Origin: Ryuthela nishihirai
Taxonomy: Eukaryota; Arthropoda; Arachnida; Araneae; Heptathelidae
Direction of reading: 5' to 3'
DNA length: 64,000 bases
NCBI GenBank assembly: GCA_038380435.1
Contig: JAWZYU010000001.1
Span: 11,140,001 to 11,204,000 of the forward strand
Made by a program: the position numbers and the translations under genes. How positions within the stretch are numbered: the stretch's first letter is position 1; every line of letters begins with the position of its first letter. The notes under the pieces are model-generated. The model had not been told where the DNA came from. It searched no databases and saw only the letters and a list, made by a program, of their open reading frames with translations. Below, one piece after another: positions 34,312 to 45,405 of this stretch.

Positions 34312-35035
34312 GATTACAGGGAAAGGAATAAGTATATGCAGGGAATGTATAAGTTTACACTGCTATTTACAAAGTTTAGAGAAATTCCAAAGTCAATTGG
34401 AATATAAATTCGGAGCTCTAAAAATTGTAAAATATGTATTTCATTGCAGATTAATCTAAGATAATAATGAAATCTGCTTTAATCTCGAATTTAAGCAATG
34501 TTTCATCACTATTTAAATAGTGAAGCTGGAATATTTCAAAATAGTAATGAGTCATAAGAATTGACCTCAAAAATGTTTTAAAACTGTAAGAAGTATTGTT
34601 TTCCAGCATTTCATAAAAGAATAAGAAAATGCATATTAGAAGTTTGCCTAATATTTATTTTCTAATAGACAATTATGAATGATTGGAAATAAAAACATTG
34701 AATTCACCCTGAAGCAGTCACAGTGATCTCAATAAAATCCATAAATTTAATTTTCATTCATTTATGTTATATATATATTATAAATATTAAATAAATTTCT
34801 CTAATTAAAAATAAACATTATTAATATAAGGAAACGAAAGAACAGAGATCGATGCATTTATTGCGGCACTAACAGAAATAATTATCCCAACAGATAATTT
34901 TTCTGATTTCCAAAAGAAGTGGAAAGGTATGTGTATAATCCTTAAATATTTTTGATTAATTATAATGTAATGTGTGAGCTGTATTAGTTTATAAAATATA
35001 GTTGGATCTGTAAGCATTTTAGATACATATATATA
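34312..35035. other. AT-rich DNA, nothing recognised
   Basis: No supported feature. Confidence 0.4.
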
Positions 35036-35207
35036 TATAGTCGAAGGAACCTGGGTTCGATCCCTAGGTAAGACATCGATATTTGTGTTGTCTTTCTGCT
35101 GAGGTCTTGCCTTCGTCACAGATTCTCTACCAAAGAAGTACTACAGCGTATAAACTCTGTGGCAAACACATGGTTGAGGGGAGAGGATATGTATTTTTAT
35201 ATAGTCA
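35036..35207 (+). mobile_element. SINE family 2, 5'-truncated
   Basis: It starts at 'ggaacctgggttcgatccc' (B box) and includes 'ttgtgttgtctttctgctgag' and 'ggttgagggg'. Confidence 0.7.
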
Positions 35208-35579
35208 AGTGAAAAATATTTTAACAATAGTGTATGCATTTCATTTTGGCCATGTAATAAGATTTACCGTTGGAAAAATATGTAAATTTTGGTTCTCAAT
35301 CCAATTATTTCGTAATTTTTAGTGTAATAGCAAATTAAATTACATATAGTATTTCAGTTAAATTGCTTTTATGCATTAAACTTATTATTGTCTTCAGTTA
35401 CAGTATTTCAGTTAAAAAAGTTATTGTTATAGGTTAGAGATTATGGTTCATTTAGCCAATTCTGAAGTCACCAAATTAGTACTTTGATTTTTAGTATTCA
35501 AATTACGAAACAAGTAAATATAATTATTGCAAGAAGTATGTGTGTGTACAGGGCAGTAGCCATGGGGGGAGAATCCCCC

Positions 35580-36500
35580 CCAAAAGTAACTCGGAGTTGG
35601 CAAAATTCGGAGCAACTTCGTAAAATCTAGGTGAGTTGTGAAAATTTGTAATTTTTTTTTCTTTTTGGAAAATTAAGGGGAATTGTCAAAATCGAAGCAA
35701 CTTGGCAAATCTAAGGCAGTTTGGAAAATGAAGAGACGGCAAAATTTAGAGCAGTTGGTAAAATTCGAAGCCACTTAGTAAAATATAGGTGAGTTGGCAA
35801 AATCGAGACAACTCGGCAAAATCTTGAGGAGTTCACAAAACTCCGAGTGACTTGGTAAACTCTTGGGGAGTTGGCAAAATCGGGAGAACTTGGCAAAATC
35901 TTGGGGAGTTGGCAAAATTCCGAGTGACTTGCTAAAATCTTGGGGAGTTGCCAAAATTCGGGAGTTGGCAAAATCTTGAGGAGTTCACAAAATTAGGAGT
36001 GACTTGGCAAAATCATGGGGAGTTGGCAAAATTTAGATCAGGTGTAAAAATTAGGATTTTTTTCTATAAAATTATGCCGAGTTGGCAAAACTTAGGGAGT
36101 TGGGAAAATCTAGGGACAGTTGGCAAAATTCGGAGTGACTTGGCAAAATCGTGGGTAGTTGGCAAAATTTAGATTAGATGTGAAAATTTTGATTTTTTTT
36201 TCTCTAAAATTATGGCGAGTTGGCAAAATCTAGGGGCAGTTGGCAAAATTCGGAGTGACTTGGCAAAATCGTGGAGAGTTGACAAAATTCAGGTGAGATG
36301 TAAAAATTGCAATCTTTTTTCTGCAAAATCATGGTGTGTTGGCAAAATCGAGGCAACTTCGCAATATCTAGCAGAATTGACAAATCTTTGGGGAGTTGAC
36401 AAAATTCAGAGTGACTTTGCAAGAATCAGGTGTGAGGTAAAATTGAGATTTTTTTTCTGTAAAATTGTGGAGAGATGGCAAAATCTAGGGCAGTAGTATC
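35580..36500 (+). repeat. Degenerate minisatellite, half-unit about 18 bp (left part)
   Basis: Irregular repeats of 'gagttggcaaaatcnngg', usually paired into units of about 37 bp. ORFs here with WQNLGxWQNLG-like translations are a product of the repeat. Confidence 0.75.
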
Positions 36501-36967
36501 ATCACACCCGGGGAATCCCCCTTTGCATAGTGCTTTCCCCCATGACGTCACCGGCCACGCCCACTTCAGCCCCCTCCCCTATGACGCAACATGACATAAT
36601 CATTACGTAACCGGCCACACCCCCTTATTAATAATCCCCCCTCAGTGGCGCCATCTGTTGACAGTGAGAAGTACTATTTTCCCAAAAAACCCTTTATTTT
36701 CACTCTAATTTCTCGTTTTCGGACCCCCCGGTCGTCCCACCTATATTTTAAGCTTCCCCCTTATTAAAAAACCCCTGGTGCCATCTGTTGACAATGAAGA
36801 GTACTATTTTTGGAAAAACCTCCTTATTTTAACTCTAATTCTTCGATTTTTAATTTCCCTCTTTATAAAAAAATTTTAAATTTCTCTTCCCTTAAAAAGT
36901 TACCAAAATTCTCTTCCTTTAAAAATTTAACAGGCTGTGTCCAATGCGTATTTTTAGTACATCTTCT

Positions 36968-37826
36968 GTATTCATCTGAAATTTTACAATTCCGTTCAAC
37001 TCTTTTTGAATGTCTAATGCAGATCTCAAATTATAAATCAACTCGCAGAGTTGTATTTATTCCTTAGTAATTAAAACCCTTTGCTATTCATTTAGCCAGG
37101 ACGACTAAACGATTCCTTTATAATTAAAATTCCCTGCTATTAAACTCCCTAGTAATTAAACACTCATCAAAATTCCCTTACCTTTATTAAAAAAACCACC
37201 GTACGGTTGAAATAAATCAGTTTTCTGTAGATGCGTTTTATCGAAAAAAAAAAAACTTCACCCCGACAACGAGAGTCGAATGCGCTACCTCAGTCCCCAG
37301 CTTCATTCTGTCAACTCCTTGAACAAGAACCGATCCTGCAATGGAAAAGTTTCAAACTCTGTTATTGCCATTCCTGAAGTCGTACAATCGGGAGAGTGCA
37401 ACTGTGTATTCATCTGAAATTTTACAAATCCGTTCAACTCTTTTTGAATGTCTAATGCAGATCTCAAATTGTAAATCAACTCACAGAGTTGTATTTATTC
37501 CTTAGTAATTAAAACCCTTTGCTATTCATTTAGCCAGGACGACTAAACGATTCCTTTATAATTAAAATTCCCTGCTATTAAACTCCCCAGTAATTAAACA
37601 CTCATCAAAATTCCCTTACTTTTATTGAAAAAACCACCGTACGGTTGAAATAAATCAGTTTTCTGTAGATGCGTTTTATCAAAAAAAAAAAAAAAACTTC
37701 TCCCCGCCAACGAGAGTCGAACGCGCTACCTCAGTCCCCAGCTTCGTTCTGTCAACTCATTCAACAAGAACCAACCTGCAATGGAAAAATTTCAAACTCT
37801 GTTATTGGCATTCCTGAAGTCGTACG
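36968..37826 (+). repeat. Tandem duplication, 437-bp period
   Basis: 36968-37404 and 37405-37826 share almost all bases, from 'gtattcatctgaaatttta' to 'attcctgaagtcgtac'. Each contains 'acgagagtcgaa.gcgctacctcag', which reversed carries a B-box-like GTTCGACTC and may be a worn tRNA-related piece. Confidence 0.85.
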
Positions 37827-38044
37827 TGGCACTGGAGTTTCATCATGCACATACGTGTCACTCACTTACCGGTCAGGTAGCAAGCTTCGAAACATCTCGT
37901 GACAAATGATGCAATCGCCCCGGGAGGTTGAGTGTCCAGCGCTCAGTGTGATTGTTGTTCTCTAAGGGTAGGTGACGTCACAACAAGGGGAAAGTAACGT
38001 GGAGTGACCAGCGAGTGACACGTATCAGAAGGCTGAGCACTGTT

Positions 38045-38090
38045 TATATATACAGGGACTTGTTAAGACATGAACATTCTGCTCAGTGTT
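38045..38090 (+). promoter_or_regulatory. Candidate TATA/initiator promoter
   Basis: TATATATA at 38045-38052 is followed by CATTCTG (A at 38076, about 31 nt downstream) and TCAGTG at 38083. Spacing and sequence fit an arthropod core promoter. The same CATTCTG/TCAG order follows the TATA box at 61845. Confidence 0.4.
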
Positions 38091-38134
38091 CTGTCGGTCT
38101 CTCGAGCTGTCATAGTTTTGAAGTCTCTGGTAGA

Positions 38135-38461
38135 ATGTCGAGAACGCGTCAATCGTTTTATGTGACTGCACGATGCATATTGGCGTCTGTAGGTATTCCT
38201 TCATATCAGAAGGATATAACCTACGAGGAATGCTTGCAGACATTAATGAATGTTATAACCGACAAAATCTTGCATATGCTCAGTACGATGCAAGGTGAGG
38301 CGGTCATAGAAACGTACGACATTACCCATGAGTTTCTATGCCGTGTGTGTTTTGCGGAAGTAGAAGCGTTAAACCACGTCAAAAGGATGGACTACCTATC
38401 GGTTGTCGAGGATGCCATGACCTCGATAGAGATTGCGGGCATTGTGGAGGTTGTAGGATAA
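38135..38461 (+). CDS. Unrecognised small protein (108 codons)
   Basis: The chosen start is the ATG at 38135, about 60 nt after the candidate transcription start. An upstream in-frame ATG at 38015 lies before the TATA box and is less likely. The protein begins MSRTRQSFYVTARCILASVG and continues with an amphipathic, probably helical region (ECLQTLMNVITDKILHMLS, then ETYDITHEFLCRVCFAEVEALNHV). It has four scattered cysteines, no transmembrane segment and no family I recognise. The tripartite context (TATA, initiator, compact ORF) resembles a viral or element-borne gene, but coding use is unproven. Confidence 0.4.
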   Translation: MSRTRQSFYVTARCILASVGIPSYQKDITYEECLQTLMNVITDKILHMLSTMQGEAVIETYDITHEFLCRVCFAEVEALNHVKRMDYLSVVEDAMTSIEIAGIVEVVG

Positions 38462-38844
38462 TTAAAAACAACAACAACAAAAGGTTCTTTTCAGAACCAC
38501 TTCATTTGTGTAGAAAGGATTATCGATCGTACAATTTCTGTTCACAACTCTTCTCTATCTATACATTTTTCTTCTCTATCACCCCCGTTAACAGAGTAAA
38601 TTTTATAGGGATGTTTAACCTTCAGTATAATTTTACACAGTGTGTTAGGATTAACAACTCTTATAGCATAGTTATTGTGGGTAGGCTCCCTCTCCACTTT
38701 TAAAATTTAGATCTTACACCGACAGTTTTTCCATATACGTATTTTTATAACCATTTTAAAACCAACACTTATTTCTTTTATCCCTAGCGATTACTGGTTG
38801 TTGCATTTTTTACTAGAAGAAACCCTACCCCTGCAGTAACAGCC

Positions 38845-40230
38845 CCCGCAGAAAATAAAAAATGCTATCGGGCGAAAAATTAATAAAATATGATTTTATT
38901 CGTCGTGATGAAAAATATTGATGGGGTAATAGGTTCGACTTAAAAGACTTCATGTTCGGATCCTCACCACGGACAACCTCTCGCTGATGGACGGTTAAAC
39001 CCTACGAAATTATTCCAAACTGGGAATCACAAGGTTTTTATTGACGAATGAATCTTGGACCTGTACTGCTTCCGTACATCGTGAAAACCCACTCACAGCC
39101 TTGATCCGTGTTCCCAATTTCCTTTTTACTAAGTCACTTCAAAAAACATTGCGATTGCAAAAGTATAACTAACTGTTTTATTACGCCACGTTTTAAAAAT
39201 ACTTATTACTGTTGTAATCCGCGGTACGGGAGAGTAACACTGTTCGAAGAAAAATCAGGTAAAACAGTTAAAAAAAATCGTTTCCTCCGTCGTTTGCGTA
39301 TGTCTCATCACGCTGGTGAAACCGGGTGAAAAAATATTTTTTTTTTGTACGAGGTAGAATATTAAAAGTACGTCGCGTGAAATAACTTTAGTTCCATCAC
39401 GAATGCACATTAATGGAGTAGGGAGGTCGTAGTTTAATACTTCAGCTATAAAAAAATAATACAATGTCTCATGCACCCCTCTCAACTTATCTACACTAAT
39501 CCGCTGAAATTTTATTTGCAACGGGACTGATACTTCGAATTCGTTATATGCTCCGGCCAGCGCGCCTAGTGCTTCCACCCTCGTTTCGACACACACTCAC
39601 TCCCATGTGCTCTGAACGACACGGACACTGCAGGCTGGTGATGTACAAAGGTCACGGGGGCTGGAGTGGAATGCATGGCTCCTGCTGAATGCTACGCTAT
39701 CAGAAGTCCATGTGGCTGTCGTGTTCTACAAGCACTCAGAATATTACTATACGTATAACGATGTAAAGTCCGTTTTAATCAATACTTATTTCTTTCAACT
39801 CTGCGACTATTGGGCTGGCACACTAGAAGGACCGCCTCACAGTGGCAATCCCGCAGAAAAAATTAATAAAAGGAAAAAATCTGATTTTATTCCTCGTGAT
39901 GAAAAATATTGAAGGTACTAGGGTCGACCTAAAAGACCCGTGTTCGGATCCTTGCCCGGATGGTTTTTAGCAAAAGTCCTACGAAATTAAAAACTATCCC
40001 GTTACACGACGTTGTTTAAAAATACTTATTACGGTTGTATCCTCAGCAAACTCTTTCCTAGGAAGTAACGCTACTCGATGCAGCCCCAGTTACATGCTTT
40101 TACCGGGTAAAGACTGTGCGCCAGAATGTTAAAAGTAGAATTCATACGTTTCTTGTAAAAAAAAAAAAAACTTTAGTTCCTGCTTAAAGGAGTATGGTTC
40201 GATTCAGGAAGAATAGGATTTGACCTCGTG
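38845..40230 (+). repeat. Diverged tandem duplication, about 0.8-1 kb offset
   Basis: Matched landmarks are 'cccgcagaaaa' with 'gattttattcgtcgtgatgaaaaatatt' (38863 and 39852), 'taaaaatacttattac.gttgta' (about 39193 and 40018) and 'aactttagttcc' (39389 and 40172). The shrinking offset shows a net deletion in the second unit. 20-base phrases are heavily shared but indels are many. Confidence 0.6.
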
Positions 40231-41343
40231 CATTAGAAAAGGGAACAAATCCGCCCCCGGTGTCCTTTGTTAGGTGGTAGTATTAGTATCCTTATACAAG
40301 CTCACTTCAAATTTTCATGTGACATTCTGGGGTTAAGTTTCAACCTTTTTATTTTTTCCAACCGCGATAATGCGCAGTTTTCTGCGGAACGCGAGCGACT
40401 TCGACGCCAAGGACGACCCGCACTAAACGATACGACCGTGCACTAGAAAACCGTGAACGGACTTGTGTGAAATGTAATGTACAGAGCTTGACAACAGTAA
40501 TATAGACTGGGATCCTCGCTCACTATACTACCATAACCCTCGAGAAATTATCAAATATGAATAGACCTCTGTAAAGTTCCGACCCCACAATCTTCTGAGT
40601 TCATTCCCCGGTCGATGCTGTCAGGATCACAAGGGATGTTTTATACATTCAACGACTTTTTCTGACATTCACTAATCAAAGTGTCTATCTACACATCAGA
40701 CTTGTCATTACATCGACAAACTACCTGTCCATAGGCTGAGTAAGCATTTAGAATGAAAAATTGAGTCTGCTTCACGACACAGATTCGTAAAACGCTCATT
40801 AATTATTTTGTGAGAGAAAGCATGCATAAAGTTCAAACACTAATACATCTTCCCTTTCTAATAAACCATGCGATCAAAGTAGATAAATTGCAAGCATCAT
40901 CGGATCTGATTCGTATATCTGCTTACGACGAAAATCTCACAATAGCCTATTCAGTACTTTAACCCCCCGATACAGTATGTGACTAGGTCGTTTAACTAAA
41001 TTACGTGCATAAACGAAAATGTAAAGGGATATCTGTAAATTCGCACAACGGGATAGGTGAATATTTTCACAATTCTTTTGAAGGCAGAATAACTGTGACG
41101 AGAGAGAAAGTATAAAAATGCAGTGGGATGGCTGTAAAAACAACAGATTACAGCGCAAATACTGTAAGATAGAAAAAACGACTATTAACAAGTGTCATAT
41201 AAGGAGCGACCGATAAAAGTCACACCGTAGCGGAAGGAGTAATACAGGAAAAATCATAAAATATTAACCTCCCCTCCCCACGCTAGTAAATCACGGTCCA
41301 TTGCGTACACACGGATGAATATCGCAAAAATACTTTGCATATA

Positions 41344-41440
41344 GTAAAGGACCACCGAAGTTTAAAAAGTTAAGGACCACCAAAGTAAAAGTTAAGGACC
41401 ACCGAAGTTTTAAAAGTAAGGACCACCGAAGTTTAAAAAG
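41344..41440 (+). repeat. 25-bp tandem repeat, four copies
   Basis: 'aaggaccaccgaagtttaaa' and close variants repeat four times at the right edge of the unclassified insert, just before the minisatellite resumes. Confidence 0.75.
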
Positions 41441-41990
41441 TTTGGCAAAATCTAGAGTTGGCAAAATTCGAATCCACTTGGTAAAATATAGGCGAGTTGT
41501 GAAAATTGGGATTTGTTTTGTGAAATTAAGGAGTGTTGGACAAATCGAGGAAACTTAACAAAATGTAGGGCAGTTGGCAAAATTCAAATCCACTTGGAAA
41601 ATACGGGCGAGTTGTGATAATTGGGATTGGGTTTGTGAAATTCAGGATAGTTAACTAAAATCGAGAAAACTTGGTAAAATCTTGGGGAGTTTGAAAAGTT
41701 TGAAGTGATTTGGCAAATTTAGGAGAGATGCAAAGATTGGGATTAGTTTTGTGAAATTAAGGAGAGTTGGCCAAATCAAGGGAAAATTCACACTGACTCG
41801 CTACATTCAGACAAGAGATTTATTTCCGTGAAATTATGGCTTGTTGGCAAAATTGGAAGTGAAATGGCAAATTACGGTTAGTAAAATTGGAAGTCAAATG
41901 GCAAAATGGTGGAGAGCTGTGAAGATTGCCTGAACCCCTCCCCCCCCGGAGCAAAATCTAAGTAAGTTTGCTCAGTTGTCAAAATTTTAA
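41440..41990 (+). repeat. Degenerate minisatellite (right part)
   Basis: Same 'ttggcaaaat' half-units and same orientation as 35580-36500, more diverged, ending in C-rich tracts near 41940 and 42020. Confidence 0.7.
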
Positions 41991-42067
41991 TTTCGAGTTG
42001 GAAAATTTTTGATTTCTCCCCCCCCCCACCCCAAACCACAGTCCTTCGCTACGCCCCTATGTCTGTA

Positions 42068-43317
42068 TGCATTTAAAGTAACTAATTTGACCCATCTGTA
42101 ATAGTTTTAAAATGCTGGCCATGATATGACATATTCAGCTTAAATATTATTTTAATTTCAGACTTTTGATATTGTCCATTAGGTGTAGGTTGGTCCATCT
42201 TCAAAATTATCTATAATGTCAACCATTTCACAATATAAATAAATTTCCTCTATGCTTTTAGTTTCAGTAATGAGTGCAGCTTGCGGAGTGCCTGGTTTAG
42301 CTGCCAAATCAGCAGAAGAACTGTACAGGAATTACAGGTTATGTTCACTCTATTTTAGTATGTGTGATTATGCATCATTAAAGATGGTTACACTTGTACC
42401 ACTGCTTCCCCATAATATTTGAGTCAACAGATAAGGAAATATATATCTTTAAATACATGGTGTATAAAAATATATATATCTTTTGCTTTTTATTGAAGTT
42501 TTCAGCTATGAAAACATCATTTATCTAATCCTATTTTATTGCATTTTCGAACATTGTGAGATTTGATAAAATGACGTTTAATGTGTTATACATGGCATCA
42601 TATAAAAGATGAAGGACCATGGTTTAGAGAACACATCAGTAAGAAATACATATGCAGGAATTATACGTTTGCTTCATTTCAATACATTTATGCATCATTA
42701 AAGTTGTTTAAATTTGTATTCACTGCTCTTCCTTTAAAAACCAGTCTCTCCAACTGTCTCCTCAAACCAAGCTCAAAATACATGACATGAAACAATATGA
42801 AACCACAGACAATATACCAGATTATATCACAAATAATTGTACAGTTTGACATCAATTCCTATTGCAAAGACGACCTTATACTACACCATCTATTCAATTA
42901 TTAATGCATTCCCCAAGGCATCATTTCAAAATCATTTATGTACAAGTCCCTTGCAAATATTTACAATTAATGGCATGCTACACGAAACAGTTAAATTAAA
43001 TATCAAAAATATATTCATTTTCTCACTGAAAGTGTTTACAAGTTCACAATTGCCAAAAGTGTTTCATTTGTATTTCTGGAACAATAATTTCTCACATTTT
43101 GCACCAATATATGGAAACCTAATTTCAAAGAACTATCTTCATATTTGATTGGAAAGTAATCTTCAAAACTAGCTCAATGACAGGTTTAAAGATTTTACTA
43201 AAATGCCATGCAAAACTAAGCTGAAATATACAGTAGAAAAACATGAGATGAGTTTCGATTACATTCACAATTATTTGGATTTAGAATGCATCTTTGCTCA
43301 ATTGTTTGGACATTGCC
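42068..43317. other. AT-rich DNA with a possible small THAP-like exon
   Basis: At 42271-42339 an ATG opens the phrase MSAACGVPG, bounded by a TTTAGTTTCAG acceptor-like and an ACAG|GTTATG donor-like sequence. THAP domains of P-element-type transposases begin with a similar Cys-containing phrase, but the expected second Cys is absent. I see nothing else in the stretch. Confidence 0.25.
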
Positions 43318-43320
43318 AAA

Positions 43321-43612
43321 TTAATCATTATATCCCTCTACTTTCCTAAATTAATCATTATATCCCTCTACTTTCCTAAATTAATCATTATATCCCTCTA
43401 CTTTCCTAAATTAATCATTATATCCCTCTACTTTCCTAAATTAATCATTATATCCCTCTACTTTCCTAAATTAATCATTATATCCCTCTACTTTCCTAAA
43501 TTAATCATTATATCCCTCTACTTTCCTAAATTAATCATTATATCCCTCTACTTTCCTAAATTAATCATTATGTCCCTCCACTTTCCTAAATTAATCATTA
43601 TATCCCTCCATA
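43321..43612 (+). repeat. 30-bp minisatellite, 9.7 copies
   Basis: The first eight units of 30 bp ('ttaatcattatatccctcta' plus ctttcctaaa) are identical. The ninth has two substitutions and the tenth is partial. Because the unit is a multiple of three, one frame stays open and reads LIIISLYFPK over and over. Confidence 0.95.
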
Positions 43613-43829
43613 TTTAAGAGAAGGAGGGAATATTCTGCATTAGCTGCAATTGAAAACAAAAATTGAAGATAGCACATCAATGTAATTTTTATGACAATAT
43701 TTGCAAGTCTATGTTCCTAAATTATACACTGACGTATAAATGTGTTATTTTTCTGTGTATTACCTATGCATTTTCAAATCTTTTCAGATTTCGTTAAAAT
43801 ACATCGATATTTTTTTTTTACTTTTCCCA

Positions 43830-44790
43830 GATCATAAACGGAGAAGAATGAACGTGTCTTTGATACAGCAGAAACTGCAGGAAAGGATAGCTAGGAATTC
43901 TGTGAAAGAAATCACCAATAGTTATCTCCAATTGTATCTGCTTCAGGCACAACTGCATCTTCTGTGGAAGATATTGATTCATCTCATTTTGCCATTGACA
44001 GCACCAAATCTAATATTGGTTATGTAGGTTGCAGTACCCTAAAAATGCACACTCCTCGCAGGAGGATTATCACACCAAAAACATGGGAAAAAATCTCTCC
44101 ATAGTAAACTACACTACACGAAAAGAAAATACCCCAAAAGGGCCAATATAAAACATAACCTAAGAGATGTTTTAGGTTACATAAAAGGTATGGTTCCAGC
44201 TATCGTTTTCACATTCATTTCTTCACAGTTGAAGACTTCAAGAGTGTTTCAGATAGAAATTTAGCACTGCTGCTATATGTCTTGTAAGCCCTAAAGCCTA
44301 CAATTCCTTACGAAAAGTATTTTACTTCCCAACAAAGCAGACACTGAGGAAGTGTTACGAATCAATTAAGCTGGAACAAGGCTTCTCAAACTCTGTTTTG
44401 AATTCTATTAAATTTGTTGGAAATAAATTGAATCCTGCTGATCATTTCTGCGTTATCTCCTTTGATGAAATCAAACTAAAGAAATGGGTATCAAACAATC
44501 ACAAGCAAGATCACAAGCTATTGTTGGATATGAAAATAACGGTATATATGGGAAACGGTCGTCAGAACTTGCAACACATGCTCTGATTTTTATGATACAC
44601 GTTTGTGCCGAAAGTGGAAGCAATTTTTTTTCGGTTGACATTACTCCATCATCCATGTTAAAAACATTGGTAGTTGGTACCGTTAAAAAAATAACTGAAT
44701 GTGGCTTAAGGAATGAAATGAAAATAAAAATAAATTATCTCTCAAACATCTTTTTCTCAGAGAAGTCTGACAGGAAACTGTCAGTATAAT
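43830..44790 (+). pseudogene. P-element/THAP9-like transposase relic
   Basis: Plus-strand pieces read HKRRRMNVSLIQQKLQERIARN (coiled coil), TLRKCYESIKLEQGFSNSVLNSIKF, LNPADHFCVISFDEIKLKKWV (first catalytic Asp of the RNase H-like fold), DHKLLLD, then after a frameshift GKRSSELATHALIFMIHV and SVDITPSSMLKTLV. That order (Asp in a xxFDEI/M phrase, then the ATHAL-FM phrase) is characteristic of P-element and THAP9 transposases. There are frameshifts near 44540 and degraded sequence between 44030 and 44330. No inverted repeats were found. Confidence 0.65.
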
Positions 44791-44850
44791 ATGCTATAGA
44801 CAAAATTTGTGAGGAAGGCGAGACCGCAGCAAAAAGACATATCAATACAC
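44757..44850 (-). mobile_element. SINE family 2 fragment
   Basis: 'agaagtctgacaggaaactgtcag' through 'gaggaaggcgagaccgcagc' on the minus strand; head missing. Confidence 0.6.
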
Positions 44851-45034
44851 TGGGTACGACTTTTTTTTGGGTTAAAAATAACCATTAGATGAATAATTAT
44901 CGGGAAAATCATTTTTTTTTTCAATTTGTATTGGAATAAAAATAATTGAAATATTCAGGTATTAGGTAATAATTTCATTATTGACATGCGATAACATATG
45001 TTTTGTTCCATTATTTCTTCGGCAAGAGGGGGTG

Positions 45035-45405
45035 GCGGGGGTTGGCTTAGTCGATAGCCCGCCAGGCTCATAATCTTCAGTTCCCAGGTTCCAGCCCCAG
45101 CTGAAATCGCTTTAAGATTTATCTCCGCAAAAATCTTCCGCCCTGCCCACTGTCAGTAAGGGACACCGATGGGCTTGAATAGGAATCCATCCATCGGATG
45201 GGACGTTAAGACGCGGCACTGTGCGGGAAAGTAATACTCCGTGCACCTTAATTACTGAATGGCTTTGACGGGATGCTACCATCCTCTGCCCAGTGGGTCC
45301 CCTCCCCCAACCTTCTTGAGCCCTAGGGGTACTTGCTACCACGTCATTTAGTCCGCTGTGTGCAAAAAAAGTGCTGCTCAGAGATAAAACAACCGAATTC
45401 TTTGG
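45035..45405 (+). mobile_element. SINE family 1, full length
   Basis: It has the tRNA-like head (GTTGGCTTAGTCGATAGCCC, B box diverged to GGTTCCAGCCCC) and the full body, with the tail 'gagataaaacaaccg'. The B-box change should weaken pol III transcription. Confidence 0.8.

Larger units (their letters stand above)
36500..41440. mobile_element. Insert of about 4.9 kb with promoter-like and duplicated blocks, unclassified
   Basis: It separates the two halves of the minisatellite. The left part is rich in CRE-like sites (ATGACGTCACCGGCCACGCCC near 36541, attacgtaaccggccac near 36604) and has a doubled 'gccatctgttgaca' block (about 36650 and 36780). Then come a 437-bp tandem duplication (36968-37826), a TATA promoter and 108-codon ORF (38045-38461), a diverged duplication of about 0.8-1 kb (38845-40230), and four 25-bp repeats at the right end. 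I see no terminal inverted repeats or transposase. It could be a decayed virus-like or composite element. Confidence 0.45.
35549..42059 (+). mobile_element. Putative 6.5-kb hAT-type element (with nested insert)
   Basis: The left end CAGGGCAGTAGCC and right end GCTACGCCCCTA are imperfect inverted repeats of the CAGGGGCGTAGC type common in hAT elements. They are flanked by TGTGTGTA (35541-35548) and TGTCTGTA (42060-42067), an 8-bp duplication with one mismatch. Inside each end lies the same-orientation 'TTGGCAAAATC' minisatellite (35580-36500 and 41440-41990), so one array appears to have been split by a later insert. No hAT transposase is recognisable, so it is non-autonomous or gutted. Confidence 0.55.

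Noticed and set aside
35711..36496. ORFs with WQNLGSWQNLG-like repeats on both strands
   Set aside because: Translation of the 'ttggcaaaatc' minisatellite.
43321..43612. CRISPR array
   Set aside because: Units are contiguous with no variable spacers, and the genome is eukaryotic.
43294..43617. 107-codon ORF repeating LIIISLYFPK, like a repetitive membrane peptide
   Set aside because: Direct consequence of a 30-bp unit repeat; no promoter, signal or conservation evidence.
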